From Fistulifera solaris (lineage: Eukaryota; Bacillariophyta; Bacillariophyceae; Naviculales; Stauroneidaceae), in NCBI GenBank assembly GCA_030295235.1, contig AP026142.1:124001-188000 (forward strand): DNA of 64,000 nt. The letters are read 5' to 3'. Shown piece after piece: positions 33,383 through 44,768 of this stretch. Position numbers and translations under genes: made by a program. How positions within the stretch are numbered: the first letter of the stretch is position 1; each line of letters begins with the position of its first letter. The notes beneath the pieces are model-generated. The model was not told where the DNA came from and made no database searches. It saw only the letters and a program-made list of their open reading frames with translations.

Positions 33383-36300
33383 ATGATGATGAAGGCCACC
33401 AAGGATAGGTCTGTGACTTTCGCAGTGACGGAAGAAAAAGAAAATCCGGTCGATCGAATATCTCAACAATCTGCGTCATCGTCGCGACTTTCCCAGGAAA
33501 GTGCCAGGACTGATGTCAGTACCAGTTCGGACGCACTGGACCAGATTGATCAAAAAATCAACAAATTGATGAATCATTTGTACCGGCTGGAACCACCCGA
33601 GGGGGCGTCGAGCTTTGAGACACAAGAATTTCAACAACTCATGGGGATAGCTTCGTCGGCATATTCGTATTCGGTGGCGCGAAAGAAGGAGCGGCCATCG
33701 TATTCGGGGATCATTGGTGCGCGGAGACGAATCGATGATGAGAGGGGAATGGATACTCGATCATCGTTAGGGAACACCACGATCACTACACTCGAGCCAA
33801 TTGCATCGCAGCAGCCAGGATACAACACTCATGAATTCACCTACGAGACGGAGGATGACGCAACATCGATTGGGTCCAGGTCTGTTGGGAGTCGTAGAAA
33901 GATACACTGGGGAGATGCGAGCGAAGAGGGCGACGAAGCTAGTTTATTTGATGTCGGAACAGATCGATCTATCGCAGACTCGCAAGATAACTACTCGAAG
34001 TCCTCTAGTAAACAAAAGGTTCCACAGAAAAGGGTTCCTAGTATTGCCCGAAGTAAAAAAGACACTGCGCCACGATTTGCGTACAAAGCCAAACGAAAAA
34101 AGCATGAGCGGGAGTGTGAAAGCCGAGATGATGGTGTCGCGACAGATAGATCCGTTGCAGACTCTCTCGGTCACTCGTCAATCCAGTCTGATAAAAAGAG
34201 GTTACCACACAAAAAAGTCCCTGACATTGCTCGAAGTAAAAAGGACTCTGTGCTCCGATCTACGTACAATACCAAACGGTCGGACGTTATGTGGGAGGAC
34301 GATTGTTTTAGAGACGATGCTGGCGCGGTGGATAGATCGGTTGAAGAATCTCGGAATCAAGATTGGATTCATTCCTTTCAAGAACGGTTGCCAGAGACGA
34401 AGGTTCCAAGTATTGTCCCAAGCAAGAAGGACACAATACCCCATTTCGCGAGCAATGGCAGACTATTGGAGGGTAAAGACAAAGAAGAAATCAGAGATGA
34501 GGCGACAGGAGATGAATCATTCTCAGACTCCGAAAAAAGCCATTATTCGAATCCTTCCAGTAGTCTACCGTTATCACAGAAAAAGATTCTCTCACCGGGT
34601 ATACCACCAAGTAAGAAAGACACTGCACCCAATTTCGCATATCATGGCATACTATCGATGAGCGGAGGCGAAGAAGAAAGCAAAGATGATGTGGCGGCTT
34701 GCGATGCGAACTCAGACACTCAAAGTCATTATTCAAATCCTTCCTTTGATCGACCGAATTCACAGGAAAGCCTTTTCTCGCCGGATAATGCACAGAGTAA
34801 GGAAGATACTGCGTCTCATTTTGCGTATAATGTCAGACTATTGGAGAGCGAAAGCGAAGAAGATAGCAAGGTTGATGTCATGACGAAGCATGGCGCAGTC
34901 ACGGCCCCGCAAAGTTTCGATTCGAATCCTTTACATCAGAAACCACATCCTCATCGAAAGGTTCTTTTCCAAGGTTTTGCACAAAGTAAGAAAGAGACTG
35001 CGCCTCGTTTCGAACAGAATACCCAACTGTCGAATAGTTCTGTGTCACAACAGACAGAAGGTATTCGATCGGAATCCAGTGTGTTCAGCAAATCATGCAT
35101 TGCAGAATCATCAAATTATATCGCGCACCGTCCCTTAACATCGACGAAGGATCAGAGAAGCTCCGTGACGAAATTCGAAGAAAGTTTATTAGCTACCACA
35201 AATATGTTTCAGCAAGCACCAGTCCAATCCTTGCGAGCAGAGGTCCGGCGAAGGATGGTTGACATCGATACGTGTACCGGAAACAGGTCGCATCAGCTAT
35301 TTCTTTCTCAACAAACGGGTCCGAATTCTAAAAATTTTTGCAATGAGAAAGTTATCGATCCCTCTTTCACGTACCAAACCAGAATGCCGAAGGATACACA
35401 GTCACAGCGTAGACGAATTCTTCGATCACACTCTGATTTGTCAAGCGCTACGTTTAGTGCTAGAGCTTCAGACAGTAGCTTTGGTCTCGTGATTCCGAAA
35501 TCACCAACTTACGACACTGCAATTGGTCGCAGAAAAGAAATGCTCACCTCTGAATGTCTTGATGTGTTTGGTGAGCCGAGACAGTCACAGGAAAAGACTT
35601 CGAGTTTCGGAATATCACGAAGTGGTAAAGTTAACGCTCCCAGTTTGGGAGACGAGATAGAATCATACGAGAAAAGAAATCTGCCAAAACGAAGCATTGT
35701 TCGGTCGCGATCGGATGTGTCAAACGCAAGATCTTCTGCAAACTATTCCGATGGATCTATGATGAGTGAAGTGATTCCCCGATCGTCAACGTATGATAGT
35801 GCAGCCAGTAGTCGACATAAGAGGATTCTCTGTCAAACACTCAGTAACGACTTCTCGCACCAAACCCCCGAAGAGTTGGCACGATCTCAAGTCAAGTATG
35901 TAAAGAACATATTACACACTATGAGCACCTTAGAATCAAGGGAAGAACCAAGACAGGTAACGAGTCAGTGTTCGGTAATGGGGAATGAAAAGAAGCCCCG
36001 ATCCAGGCAAGAAGAAGCAATGCAACCGGAAAAATTCGGTGTAGAAATGGAATTGAAAAAGACGCACTTCGGCCCATCCAGGCAAGGTGAATCATCAATG
36101 AAACCAGAAGAGTTGTTTTCTGAAATGGAATTGAAAAGCTTGAAAAGACTTTGGGTTCGAAGCCGACGACGCGTATCTGATCAAGCAGTAAGCGATTCAG
36201 ACGACTTACTTTATTCGGCAAGTCTAGGCACAACTCCAGCACAAACATTGAAAGAAAAACAGGTGCACCAACCAAGCAGCCAAGATGTACCTGCTCAACA

Positions 36301-38806
36301 AGATCTTCATGCAACAGAAAATGATCAAGCGATTAGCAAGAACAAAGCTGCTGAAGATTGCCACGACAGGTCCCTAGCTACCGGATCGGGATTGTCCATA
36401 GATGTTTCCGACTACATGAACGGATTGTGGGAACAGACACTGTCCGCTTCGGAAACAGGTGGTTCCAATTATAGTAAAGATTCGCTTTCAACCCTTGATT
36501 TTGGTATCGGCCAACCCACAGAAGAAACGGAAGAATTTCGAAGGACGCTGAATGGTGTACTTCGACAATTTGCCGACGAAAACAAGGATGTGTCTTCGAC
36601 AAATAACGGCAAAGAAGAGGAGATGCAATGGTGTCCTGAAAAACGGACATTTGTACCCTCTTCAGGCGCTGCAAAAGACAGTGGTCTTCCTCTTAAAGAG
36701 ACCCTTAGTGCTTCATATGAAAAACGGACTCGTCTGGACAACATTAGTACGCCTTCAGCACTAGCCGAGGAGGCGGAAACAAAGCCTCGCATGGACACTT
36801 CTACATTGGCATTTCTCGAGTTCGCCGAAACCTGGCGGCGCACACGAACACCTCTAGCCAAACAGATTTCCACGGGAATTCCTTCGTTGATCAACGGGGA
36901 TACCGAGAGTCAAAGTGAAGCGAATGAAGTCATGGGGAAGCGAGAGGGGACTTTGAAAACGTCGGCGTCTTCAAATGCAAGTGAGCTAAGTGATTTTCAT
37001 AGTGACAATTTTTTCGAAGCGTTGACGAAAGAGGCTCTGGCAGACGCGAATGCATCAAGGGCTGTTGTTGAAGACGTTCTCAAAGCGGAGAGCGACTGCA
37101 ACAAGAGGTATTCATTTGAGCAAACAGATGCGCTAATTAGCGACTATATTGAAGGACTTGGTTGGGAGATGAAGCTACCGTCTGAAAGCTCCAACGCGGG
37201 AGATCCATTGGAAGACCAAGGTCAGCATTTATCCGAAAGCAATACACTTTCATTCGACATTAGCGATCCTGGACCGTTGCGTATTTCACATGTCAACCCA
37301 GCCAACTATTTTCCAGGCTCGTTGATCACCAAAAATATTTTTCGAAGTGGTGGCTGTGGCTCTTCATTTTTCACGTGTGACGACCAATTAGAGCCTTCTC
37401 AGCAGATTCAAACGTCTATAGACAGTAGTGCCGTCGCTCTGCCTTCTACGGTGAAAGAGGTTATTGTGCCGAAGAGTCCCGAGTGTTTTAGCACTGGCGC
37501 AAGCGTCGTATCTTCTATGAAATCGGACAAGGCGCGCCGAAGCGGAGATTTTTCGATTGGTTCGAGTATCGATTCGGAGCCGACGCTTGGAGAGCCCTCC
37601 TCCCAGGACTTGCCCAATGAGTCTTTGCACAACAATATACGCGAAATTACGACTTCGTCTCCCATCAAGCGCTCTCCTTGGCAACCGAAGCAACCCCTTA
37701 ACAAGCCGTCTAGTTCGTATTGGAAGAACCTTCCACAGATGAGTAAACTCGGCTCGTTCGACAGTACTATCGTAAACGAAGAAGTCAATACGCATGGACG
37801 ACCGAATCCTTACGTGTTTCGTGATAGAGCTATTGAGGATTATAGCTCGGCACAAGGAATTTCATCTCCCGATGATGCTTTCTTTACGCCCCATCAACCG
37901 GCATTCCAGTCCAAGCAAGAAACACGTAACCCACAACCGACGTATCAACCTGTGCAACAACTGTTTCCGGTGCAATTGCCACCTTTCCCGTATCATCCGT
38001 CGCCAACTCCGCCAGCGAAAGAAACGCAGAATCAACAACCGACAATTCATCCTGCACACCTACCGTCACCGGTACAATTTCCGCCGATCCGGTATCCATC
38101 GCCAACACCGCCAGTGCAACACGAGCGGCCTGTTGCCCAGTACCAGTCGCCGTTTCAGCCATATCAGCAACATGCCAACCCTTCTCAACAGCATCAGCAG
38201 CAGATTACGCATCAACCTTCGCCATTTCTGCCACACGAACACTACGTGCATCCGAACCAACCCGAATACTATGCACCTCCGCAACACCAGCATTCACAGC
38301 TTCCGCACCAAGAGCCACCTGTTCGTCCGGGCCCATCGCCACTTGATCCCTATACGACACTTGTACCACAGTCACAGCAAGAGCCACCACCCGCAATGAC
38401 AACTCATCAGCTGCAGCAAACTGCAATAAATCAAAGTGTGGCTCCGCTAATGACGGATCCGGTGGCAACAACGGTCGAGGCACCACTGACGACGGCAACA
38501 ACAGCAACGACCCCCATCTACCACAAGGCCGCAACGAAGCGTCGTCGAAAAAGTCACGTCTCCTCCAACAAGTCCTTAATGGATGAAGACGAAACATCTT
38601 TGGAGTCGTCCCATCGTCATACCATTTCGTTTCGCACCGAAGTGACCGATGAAGATGAGACTTTCTTAACGGAAGACGAACGTGCAAAGTCGTCGCAGTG
38701 GTGGTGCAGTGATTTCAATCTAGCTGATTGGATTCCCACTTTTGTTCTCATTCGTGATAGTATTAATCTATTTATTCTAAGTGTTTGTATATTAACAATT
38801 TATTGA
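33383..38806 (+). CDS. 1,807-residue disordered repeat protein with C-terminal membrane tail
   Basis: One uninterrupted exon from the ATG at 33383; an upstream in-frame GTG is ignored. After a short helical part (IDQKINKLMNHLYRLEPPEG), residues about 190-570 hold six degenerate tandem repeats of about 62 residues, each with a core like ARSKKDTAPRFAY and a preceding DRSVADS-type acidic patch. A second pair of repeats of about 55 residues follows (SHSDLSSATFSARASDSSFG and RSRSDVSNARSSANYSDGSM). Then come more acidic Ser-rich sequence and a long Gln/Pro/His-rich region. The protein ends with a hydrophobic helix (WIPTFVLIRDSINLFILSVC) at the extreme C-terminus, so it may be tail-anchored. No enzyme domain is visible and I do not recognise it. 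Confidence 0.72.
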   Translation: MMMKATKDRSVTFAVTEEKENPVDRISQQSASSSRLSQESARTDVSTSSDALDQIDQKINKLMNHLYRLEPPEGASSFETQEFQQLMGIASSAYSYSVARKKERPSYSGIIGARRRIDDERGMDTRSSLGNTTITTLEPIASQQPGYNTHEFTYETEDDATSIGSRSVGSRRKIHWGDASEEGDEASLFDVGTDRSIADSQDNYSKSSSKQKVPQKRVPSIARSKKDTAPRFAYKAKRKKHERECESRDDGVATDRSVADSLGHSSIQSDKKRLPHKKVPDIARSKKDSVLRSTYNTKRSDVMWEDDCFRDDAGAVDRSVEESRNQDWIHSFQERLPETKVPSIVPSKKDTIPHFASNGRLLEGKDKEEIRDEATGDESFSDSEKSHYSNPSSSLPLSQKKILSPGIPPSKKDTAPNFAYHGILSMSGGEEESKDDVAACDANSDTQSHYSNPSFDRPNSQESLFSPDNAQSKEDTASHFAYNVRLLESESEEDSKVDVMTKHGAVTAPQSFDSNPLHQKPHPHRKVLFQGFAQSKKETAPRFEQNTQLSNSSVSQQTEGIRSESSVFSKSCIAESSNYIAHRPLTSTKDQRSSVTKFEESLLATTNMFQQAPVQSLRAEVRRRMVDIDTCTGNRSHQLFLSQQTGPNSKNFCNEKVIDPSFTYQTRMPKDTQSQRRRILRSHSDLSSATFSARASDSSFGLVIPKSPTYDTAIGRRKEMLTSECLDVFGEPRQSQEKTSSFGISRSGKVNAPSLGDEIESYEKRNLPKRSIVRSRSDVSNARSSANYSDGSMMSEVIPRSSTYDSAASSRHKRILCQTLSNDFSHQTPEELARSQVKYVKNILHTMSTLESREEPRQVTSQCSVMGNEKKPRSRQEEAMQPEKFGVEMELKKTHFGPSRQGESSMKPEELFSEMELKSLKRLWVRSRRRVSDQAVSDSDDLLYSASLGTTPAQTLKEKQVHQPSSQDVPAQQDLHATENDQAISKNKAAEDCHDRSLATGSGLSIDVSDYMNGLWEQTLSASETGGSNYSKDSLSTLDFGIGQPTEETEEFRRTLNGVLRQFADENKDVSSTNNGKEEEMQWCPEKRTFVPSSGAAKDSGLPLKETLSASYEKRTRLDNISTPSALAEEAETKPRMDTSTLAFLEFAETWRRTRTPLAKQISTGIPSLINGDTESQSEANEVMGKREGTLKTSASSNASELSDFHSDNFFEALTKEALADANASRAVVEDVLKAESDCNKRYSFEQTDALISDYIEGLGWEMKLPSESSNAGDPLEDQGQHLSESNTLSFDISDPGPLRISHVNPANYFPGSLITKNIFRSGGCGSSFFTCDDQLEPSQQIQTSIDSSAVALPSTVKEVIVPKSPECFSTGASVVSSMKSDKARRSGDFSIGSSIDSEPTLGEPSSQDLPNESLHNNIREITTSSPIKRSPWQPKQPLNKPSSSYWKNLPQMSKLGSFDSTIVNEEVNTHGRPNPYVFRDRAIEDYSSAQGISSPDDAFFTPHQPAFQSKQETRNPQPTYQPVQQLFPVQLPPFPYHPSPTPPAKETQNQQPTIHPAHLPSPVQFPPIRYPSPTPPVQHERPVAQYQSPFQPYQQHANPSQQHQQQITHQPSPFLPHEHYVHPNQPEYYAPPQHQHSQLPHQEPPVRPGPSPLDPYTTLVPQSQQEPPPAMTTHQLQQTAINQSVAPLMTDPVATTVEAPLTTATTATTPIYHKAATKRRRKSHVSSNKSLMDEDETSLESSHRHTISFRTEVTDEDETFLTEDERAKSSQWWCSDFNLADWIPTFVLIRDSINLFILSVCILTIY

Positions 38807-39218
38807 TTTGCATTCCATTACGATAGTAGAGCGCCCTGAACTCCTTTTGTATCGTTTCAACGATGATTCGCGACCGCTTTAGGATGTGAATCTCAAGTCC
38901 CGGTCAATATGTTTCGTGTCATCTCATAGACACTCTACTTTGTGTTTGCACACGATCTGCGATGGGGAACCCATTCCTTCCTTGGGGGTTGGGCTCAACA
39001 CACGGAAGGTCTCCCAAACCGATAGCATTTCGACACCAACCAGCAAAGCGAGGGAGGCAATTATTAAAAGTAGTTTCTAGAGTCTGTCAATCCTCATTCG
39101 AAAAAGGATTGTATTTCAATGGTACTATATAGAATATTTCATTATTTAATTAAGCATTGTATTCCAATCGTACTATATAGATTATTTCATTATTTAATTA
39201 TTCAATTCGTTTCATTTC
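38807..39218. other. Intergenic between convergent genes, with tandem repeat
   Basis: No gene. It contains a 48-bp imperfect tandem duplication at about 39109-39204 and AT-rich sequence, which may serve as 3' processing signals for both genes. Confidence 0.45.
39109..39204. repeat. 48-bp imperfect tandem duplication
   Basis: TTGTATTTCAATGGTACTAT at 39109 recurs at 39157 as TTGTATTCCAATCGTACTAT, and similarity continues through ATTTCATTATTTAATTA. Two copies, no coding potential. Confidence 0.7.
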
Positions 39219-40539
39219 TCATGCCTTCGCCTTGGCCTTCAAGGAACCATTGTTGGCCATTTCTTCTGCCACCAACACGGCATTCAAAGCAGCTCCTCGC
39301 AACAGTTGATCCCCACACACAAAGAATTCCAAACCATGATCCCCAAAAATCAAACTTTTACGGATACGTCCCACTTCGATATCGTATTGTCCCGTAGCCG
39401 TCAATGGCATGGGATATTGCAACTGCGCAGGATCATCGACCAACTTGACGCCGGGACTGTCCGCCAAGACGCGACGAGCTTCTTCGACATTGACGGGTTT
39501 TTCTGTTTCAACAATGATGACTTCGGAATGCGCACGAATGGTCGGAATACGGACGGCCGAACAACTGACGGGGAAATCGTCCGGCAGTGAACAAATCTTA
39601 CGTGATTCCCAAGCGACTTTCATTTCTTCCTTGGTATAACCATTGTCCATGAATTTGTCAATTTGCGGTATCACGTTAAAGGGTAAAGGATGGGCAAAGA
39701 TTTTGTTTTCGACTTTGTCTCCTTGCAACCATTTCTGGGTGCCTTGTTGCAATTCATCCATACCTTCTTGACCGGCTCCCGAGGAAGCTTGGTAGGTCGA
39801 CATGATAATTTTCTTCAAACCATACAATTGATGCAATGGCCAAATGGCCATGAGACCAATGGCGGTTGTACAATTGGGATTGGCAATCAATTTGCACTTT
39901 TTGGTTTCGGCGCCATTGATTTCCGGAACAACCAAGGGAATATCTTTTTCGTAGCGGAATGCGGACTGTCAAAAGTGGTAAAAGGGTAAATGAGAACAGG
40001 AAAAGAATCACTCACACACACTGGTACAGCACACACACACACACGCACCGAATTGTCAATGACGACACACCCATCGTCTCCTTCTACCAACGCTTTCGCG
40101 TGTTCCAAGGCAAAATCACCACTGACGGCCAAAAGACGACATCGCATTCGCGTGCAGCGGCCCGATCAAACAATTCAACCGTCACACTGCCATATTTCTC
40201 GGTTTGGACGGTGGTGCCCGCCGATCGGGCACTACCAAAGATGCGCAATTGCGCGACGGGGAAATTTCGATTCTCTAAACAATCCTTAATTTCTTTCCCA
40301 ACGGCCCCGGTTGCACCAACAATACCGACAGTATACGACATTTGTAGAGCCGGAGGAGTACGAATGGGAATTTTATTGTTATTGTTCTGGTAAGTGGATG
40401 GATGAGTGAAGGAAGAGTAGTTGACAACGGAGGCGTTCTTGCGTGATTGTAACGATGAATTCGCAATCGGTGTAAAAGCAAAGGAAGAAGTAGCACCAAA
40501 TAAAAAGGCAGTGGCAACAGCGGATGCACTAAACTTCAT
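39219..40539 (-). CDS. ASADH: Aspartate-semialdehyde dehydrogenase, plastid-targeted
   Basis: Reduces aspartyl phosphate to aspartate semialdehyde with NADPH, the second step to lysine, threonine and methionine. Two exons (40539-40049 and 39965-39219; 83-nt intron containing a CA repeat) give 412 residues. The presequence is [20 protein letters not shown], then AFTP, a plastid signature. The cofactor site is [14 protein letters not shown], the catalytic cysteine lies in [11 protein letters not shown], and [11 protein letters not shown] and the substrate residues around [10 protein letters not shown] are present. One break near 40130 (T-run in [12 protein letters not shown]) is bridged, and the codon sum then closes. 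Confidence 0.9.
40029..40046. repeat. (CA)n microsatellite inside the ASADH intron
   Basis: A run of CA dinucleotides covering the 5' part of the intron next to its GT. Simple repeat. Confidence 0.7.
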
Positions 40540-40864
40540 GATGACAACGCACAACAACAAACAAGAGAGACGTTGTAAAAGTCTGGTGTCGTTTGTGTCT
40601 TTTTTTTTTTCTTTTTTCGATCCGTTTCAAAGCAAAGAAGTGACAATTTCTCCGCGTGTCTGCCGATGATGCCGTTGGTTTGTTTGTTTTTTTTGGACGG
40701 TGGAAGGTGAACGACGCTTGGTGCGTAACCAAGGACAGACTACGGACGACTTACGGACACAACAAGTACTACTTACGTAAATTACATACAGTACTTACTG
40801 TCTCGCCGTCCGTATTCGAGCTAAGGTATATTTTATGGGAGTATTCTTTTTTTTGTTCCTATTC
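40540..40864. other. Intergenic, no gene seen
   Basis: 325 bp upstream of ASADH and downstream of RUVBL2. It has T-rich runs and a TACTACTTACGTAAATTACATACAG stretch, but no ORF support. Confidence 0.4.
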
Positions 40865-42306
<1,442 letters not shown>

Positions 42307-42849
42307 GATGAAATGAGAATAAAATAATGATAAGAAGAAGAATAAGAAGAATACGGAGTAATAATAAGAAGTGTTGAGAAGGATCACAAGATACTGGTAT
42401 CGTTCGTCGCTGACTGTCTTGTTTTTGTTTGGAATAATCTCGAGTTTTGTCCTTTCATCGTCCGTACCATTGAGACGATGATGATGATTGAAGAAGTAGT
42501 TCGACCGGCATTCTGCTGTTTTGCTATATAGATTGTGTTACTTCTATGATTTTTTTGTACCGGATATAGAGTGACGCGATCCATCATTCGTATCCTTGAA
42601 ATTGTACAACGGACAGCATTCACGCCAGACGAGCCTCTTACTTTCAAAACCATAGTCACGAACGAATGGCGGATGGTCGATGGCGATGCCAGAGGAACGA
42701 CCCCATAAAGAAAAAAGCAAACTGTTTTTTTTTTTTTTTCATCGCCCAGTTGGAGAAACAATAAATAAATAAATAAAGAATAGGCCAAAAAGAAAGAAAG
42801 AACGAACGAACGAACGAACGAACGAAAGTATTTCTTTTTCTGTTCCATC
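42307..42849. other. Divergent spacer RUVBL2/AsnRS with simple repeats
   Basis: No gene. It contains a long T-run near 42725-42739, an (AATA)n run near 42760-42778 and (GAAC)n near 42798-42826 directly upstream of the AsnRS start. Confidence 0.5.
42798..42826. repeat. (GAAC)n tetranucleotide microsatellite
   Basis: About seven GAAC units in a row ending some 25 bp before the AsnRS start codon, so probably transcribed in its 5' UTR. Confidence 0.75.
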
Positions 42850-44568
42850 ATGTCGGACATTTTGGCACCGCAATCGTTGGCACAATTGTTGCGCTTGCAC
42901 GCCCAAGATCCTAGTTTGGTCAGCGCAAAACCAACGCAATTTTATGGATGGGTCCGTCGAACGCGTGTTGGTGGTGGAGGGACGATTGTCTTTCTTGATG
43001 TGTATGATGGAACACAAGTTGGTAATTTGAATTGTTTGGCATCCGAACAAGATTATTCTTATTCTTCTTCTTCTTCTTCTTCTTCGGCTGTCGTGGAAGA
43101 CGAACAACCCCAACAACCGTCCTTTCGGGCATTAACGTTTGCACAATTGTCGCAAATGGAACATTTGAGTATGGGTTGTGCGGTGGTGGTCGAAGGGACT
43201 CTGGTATTGAGTCCTCCCACGGCGACACAAGCGTTTGAATTGAATGTGCGTACCGTCCGATTGATTGGTTCTGTCGAAGATCCGATCAATTATCCCCTCC
43301 AAAAAGGGACCGAAAAGAAAATGATTGCATTGCGACAATTGCCCTTTTTTCGTTTTCGGGCCCAAGTCATGCAATGCATCTTTCGGATTCGTTCCAAATT
43401 GAATTTGGCTGTTCATCAATTCATGGATGGCGAAGATGTCATACAAACCGATCCCAACATTATGACCATTAGTGATTGTGAAGGTGCGGGTGAAACCTTT
43501 ACGGTATCACCCCGTATGTTTTCGAAACATGCCATTACCGGGGAAGACATTCCCGTTGGATTGACAGTATCGAGTCAATTGCCTCTCGAGGCCACCATTT
43601 TAGGATTCAAACAAGTGTATACGTGTCAAAAGTCCTTTCGGGCCGAAAAGTCCGATACCAACAAACATTTGGCCGAATTCTTACACGTCGAATACGAAGC
43701 CGCTTTCATTACATTGGAAGATTTGTTGCAACAAGCAGAACGCTTTGTCAAATACGTCATTCGGTACGGCTTTGAACGTTGTGCGGCTGACTTTGATTGG
43801 TTGGAAAGTAAATTCCGTCCCACGGATGTTACACCGACGCGGGCTTTATTGTTGGAAGCGGTAGAGCGACCCTTTGTACGCATCAAACATCGTGAAGCGG
43901 TAGATTTGATTCAACAATTGCTCAAAGACAAGACCGAATTGCCCGGAGAAGATGGAAAACTCAAACGTGTCAAAGTCAAGAAATTTCCATCACACGATGA
44001 AGATTTGGGTTCGGAACATGAAAAGTTACTCGTCACGTATTTTGGGTATATGACCATTCCCGAAGAGCAACGCGCCGATTGGTTGGCACAAGGCAAAGAA
44101 GTCGGGGCCTTTGTCTTTGTCACGCACTGGCCGCTCAAAAATCAAATCGTTTTATATGAAACAATGCGATGATGGTAGTGGTGAATGTGAATCCTTTGAT
44201 TTGTTGTGTCCTCGGGTGGGGGAACTTTTTGGTGGTTCCATGCGTGAATATCGTTACGAGAAATTGCAGACCGAAATTGAACAGCGGGCCATGGATGTAT
44301 CGCCCATTCAGTGGTATTTGGATTTGCGCAAAGTGGTTCTCAACCGCATGGTGGTTGGGGTGAGTTTCGTCGTTATGAATTTAATTTGTTGGGAGTTGTT
44401 TGATTTGGTCGTACTTGGTGAACGTGAACCGAACTAACCGAACTAATATTTTCATTATTTGTTGTTGCAGGTATGGGCTTTGATCGATTGGTCATGTTGG
44501 TGTGTGGTGTCCAGTCGGTTCGTGATGTCGTGCCGTTCCCGGTGTATTACACGCATTGTCCGTATTAA
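42850..44568 (+). CDS. NARS: Asparaginyl-tRNA synthetase, class IIb, cytosolic form
   Basis: Charges tRNA-Asn with asparagine. Two exons (42850-44359, 44471-44568; 111-nt intron) give 535 residues. The OB-fold anticodon domain is QFYGWVRRTRVGGGGTIVFL, with a poly-Ser insertion coded by TTC repeats. Class II motif 2 contains FRAEKSDTNKHLAEF and motif 3 is GMGFDRLVMLV, completed across the splice site. Two breaks are bridged, near 44143 (A-run, LKIKSFYMK) and near 44334 (A-run before SGSQPHGGWGMG). Without the second the conserved GG-W-GMGFDR would be lost. No targeting peptide is seen, so it is probably the cytosolic enzyme. Its stop is at 44568; the frame at 44172 ends early only because of the first break. 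Confidence 0.9.
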
Positions 44569-44768
44569 CCAAGCAAGTGATGAATCACGAAAGAAAAGGG
44601 AGAATTATGAATGTTTTCAAAAAACAAGAGTTGGATACGGTAATGAATGATAAGTCTCTAGTTTAGTTGCTTTCTGGATGATTGGCTTACAAGGCGTTTT
44701 TATTACGACTGGTCTAAGCATAAATAGTAGAACCAATTCAAAGTTATCTAGGCATTATTGTCTAGTAT

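Noticed and set aside
33087-33408. Arg/Val/Thr-repeat ORFs on both strands near 33.2 kb
   Set aside because: They are translations of (CGT)n and (TCA)n simple repeats in different frames.
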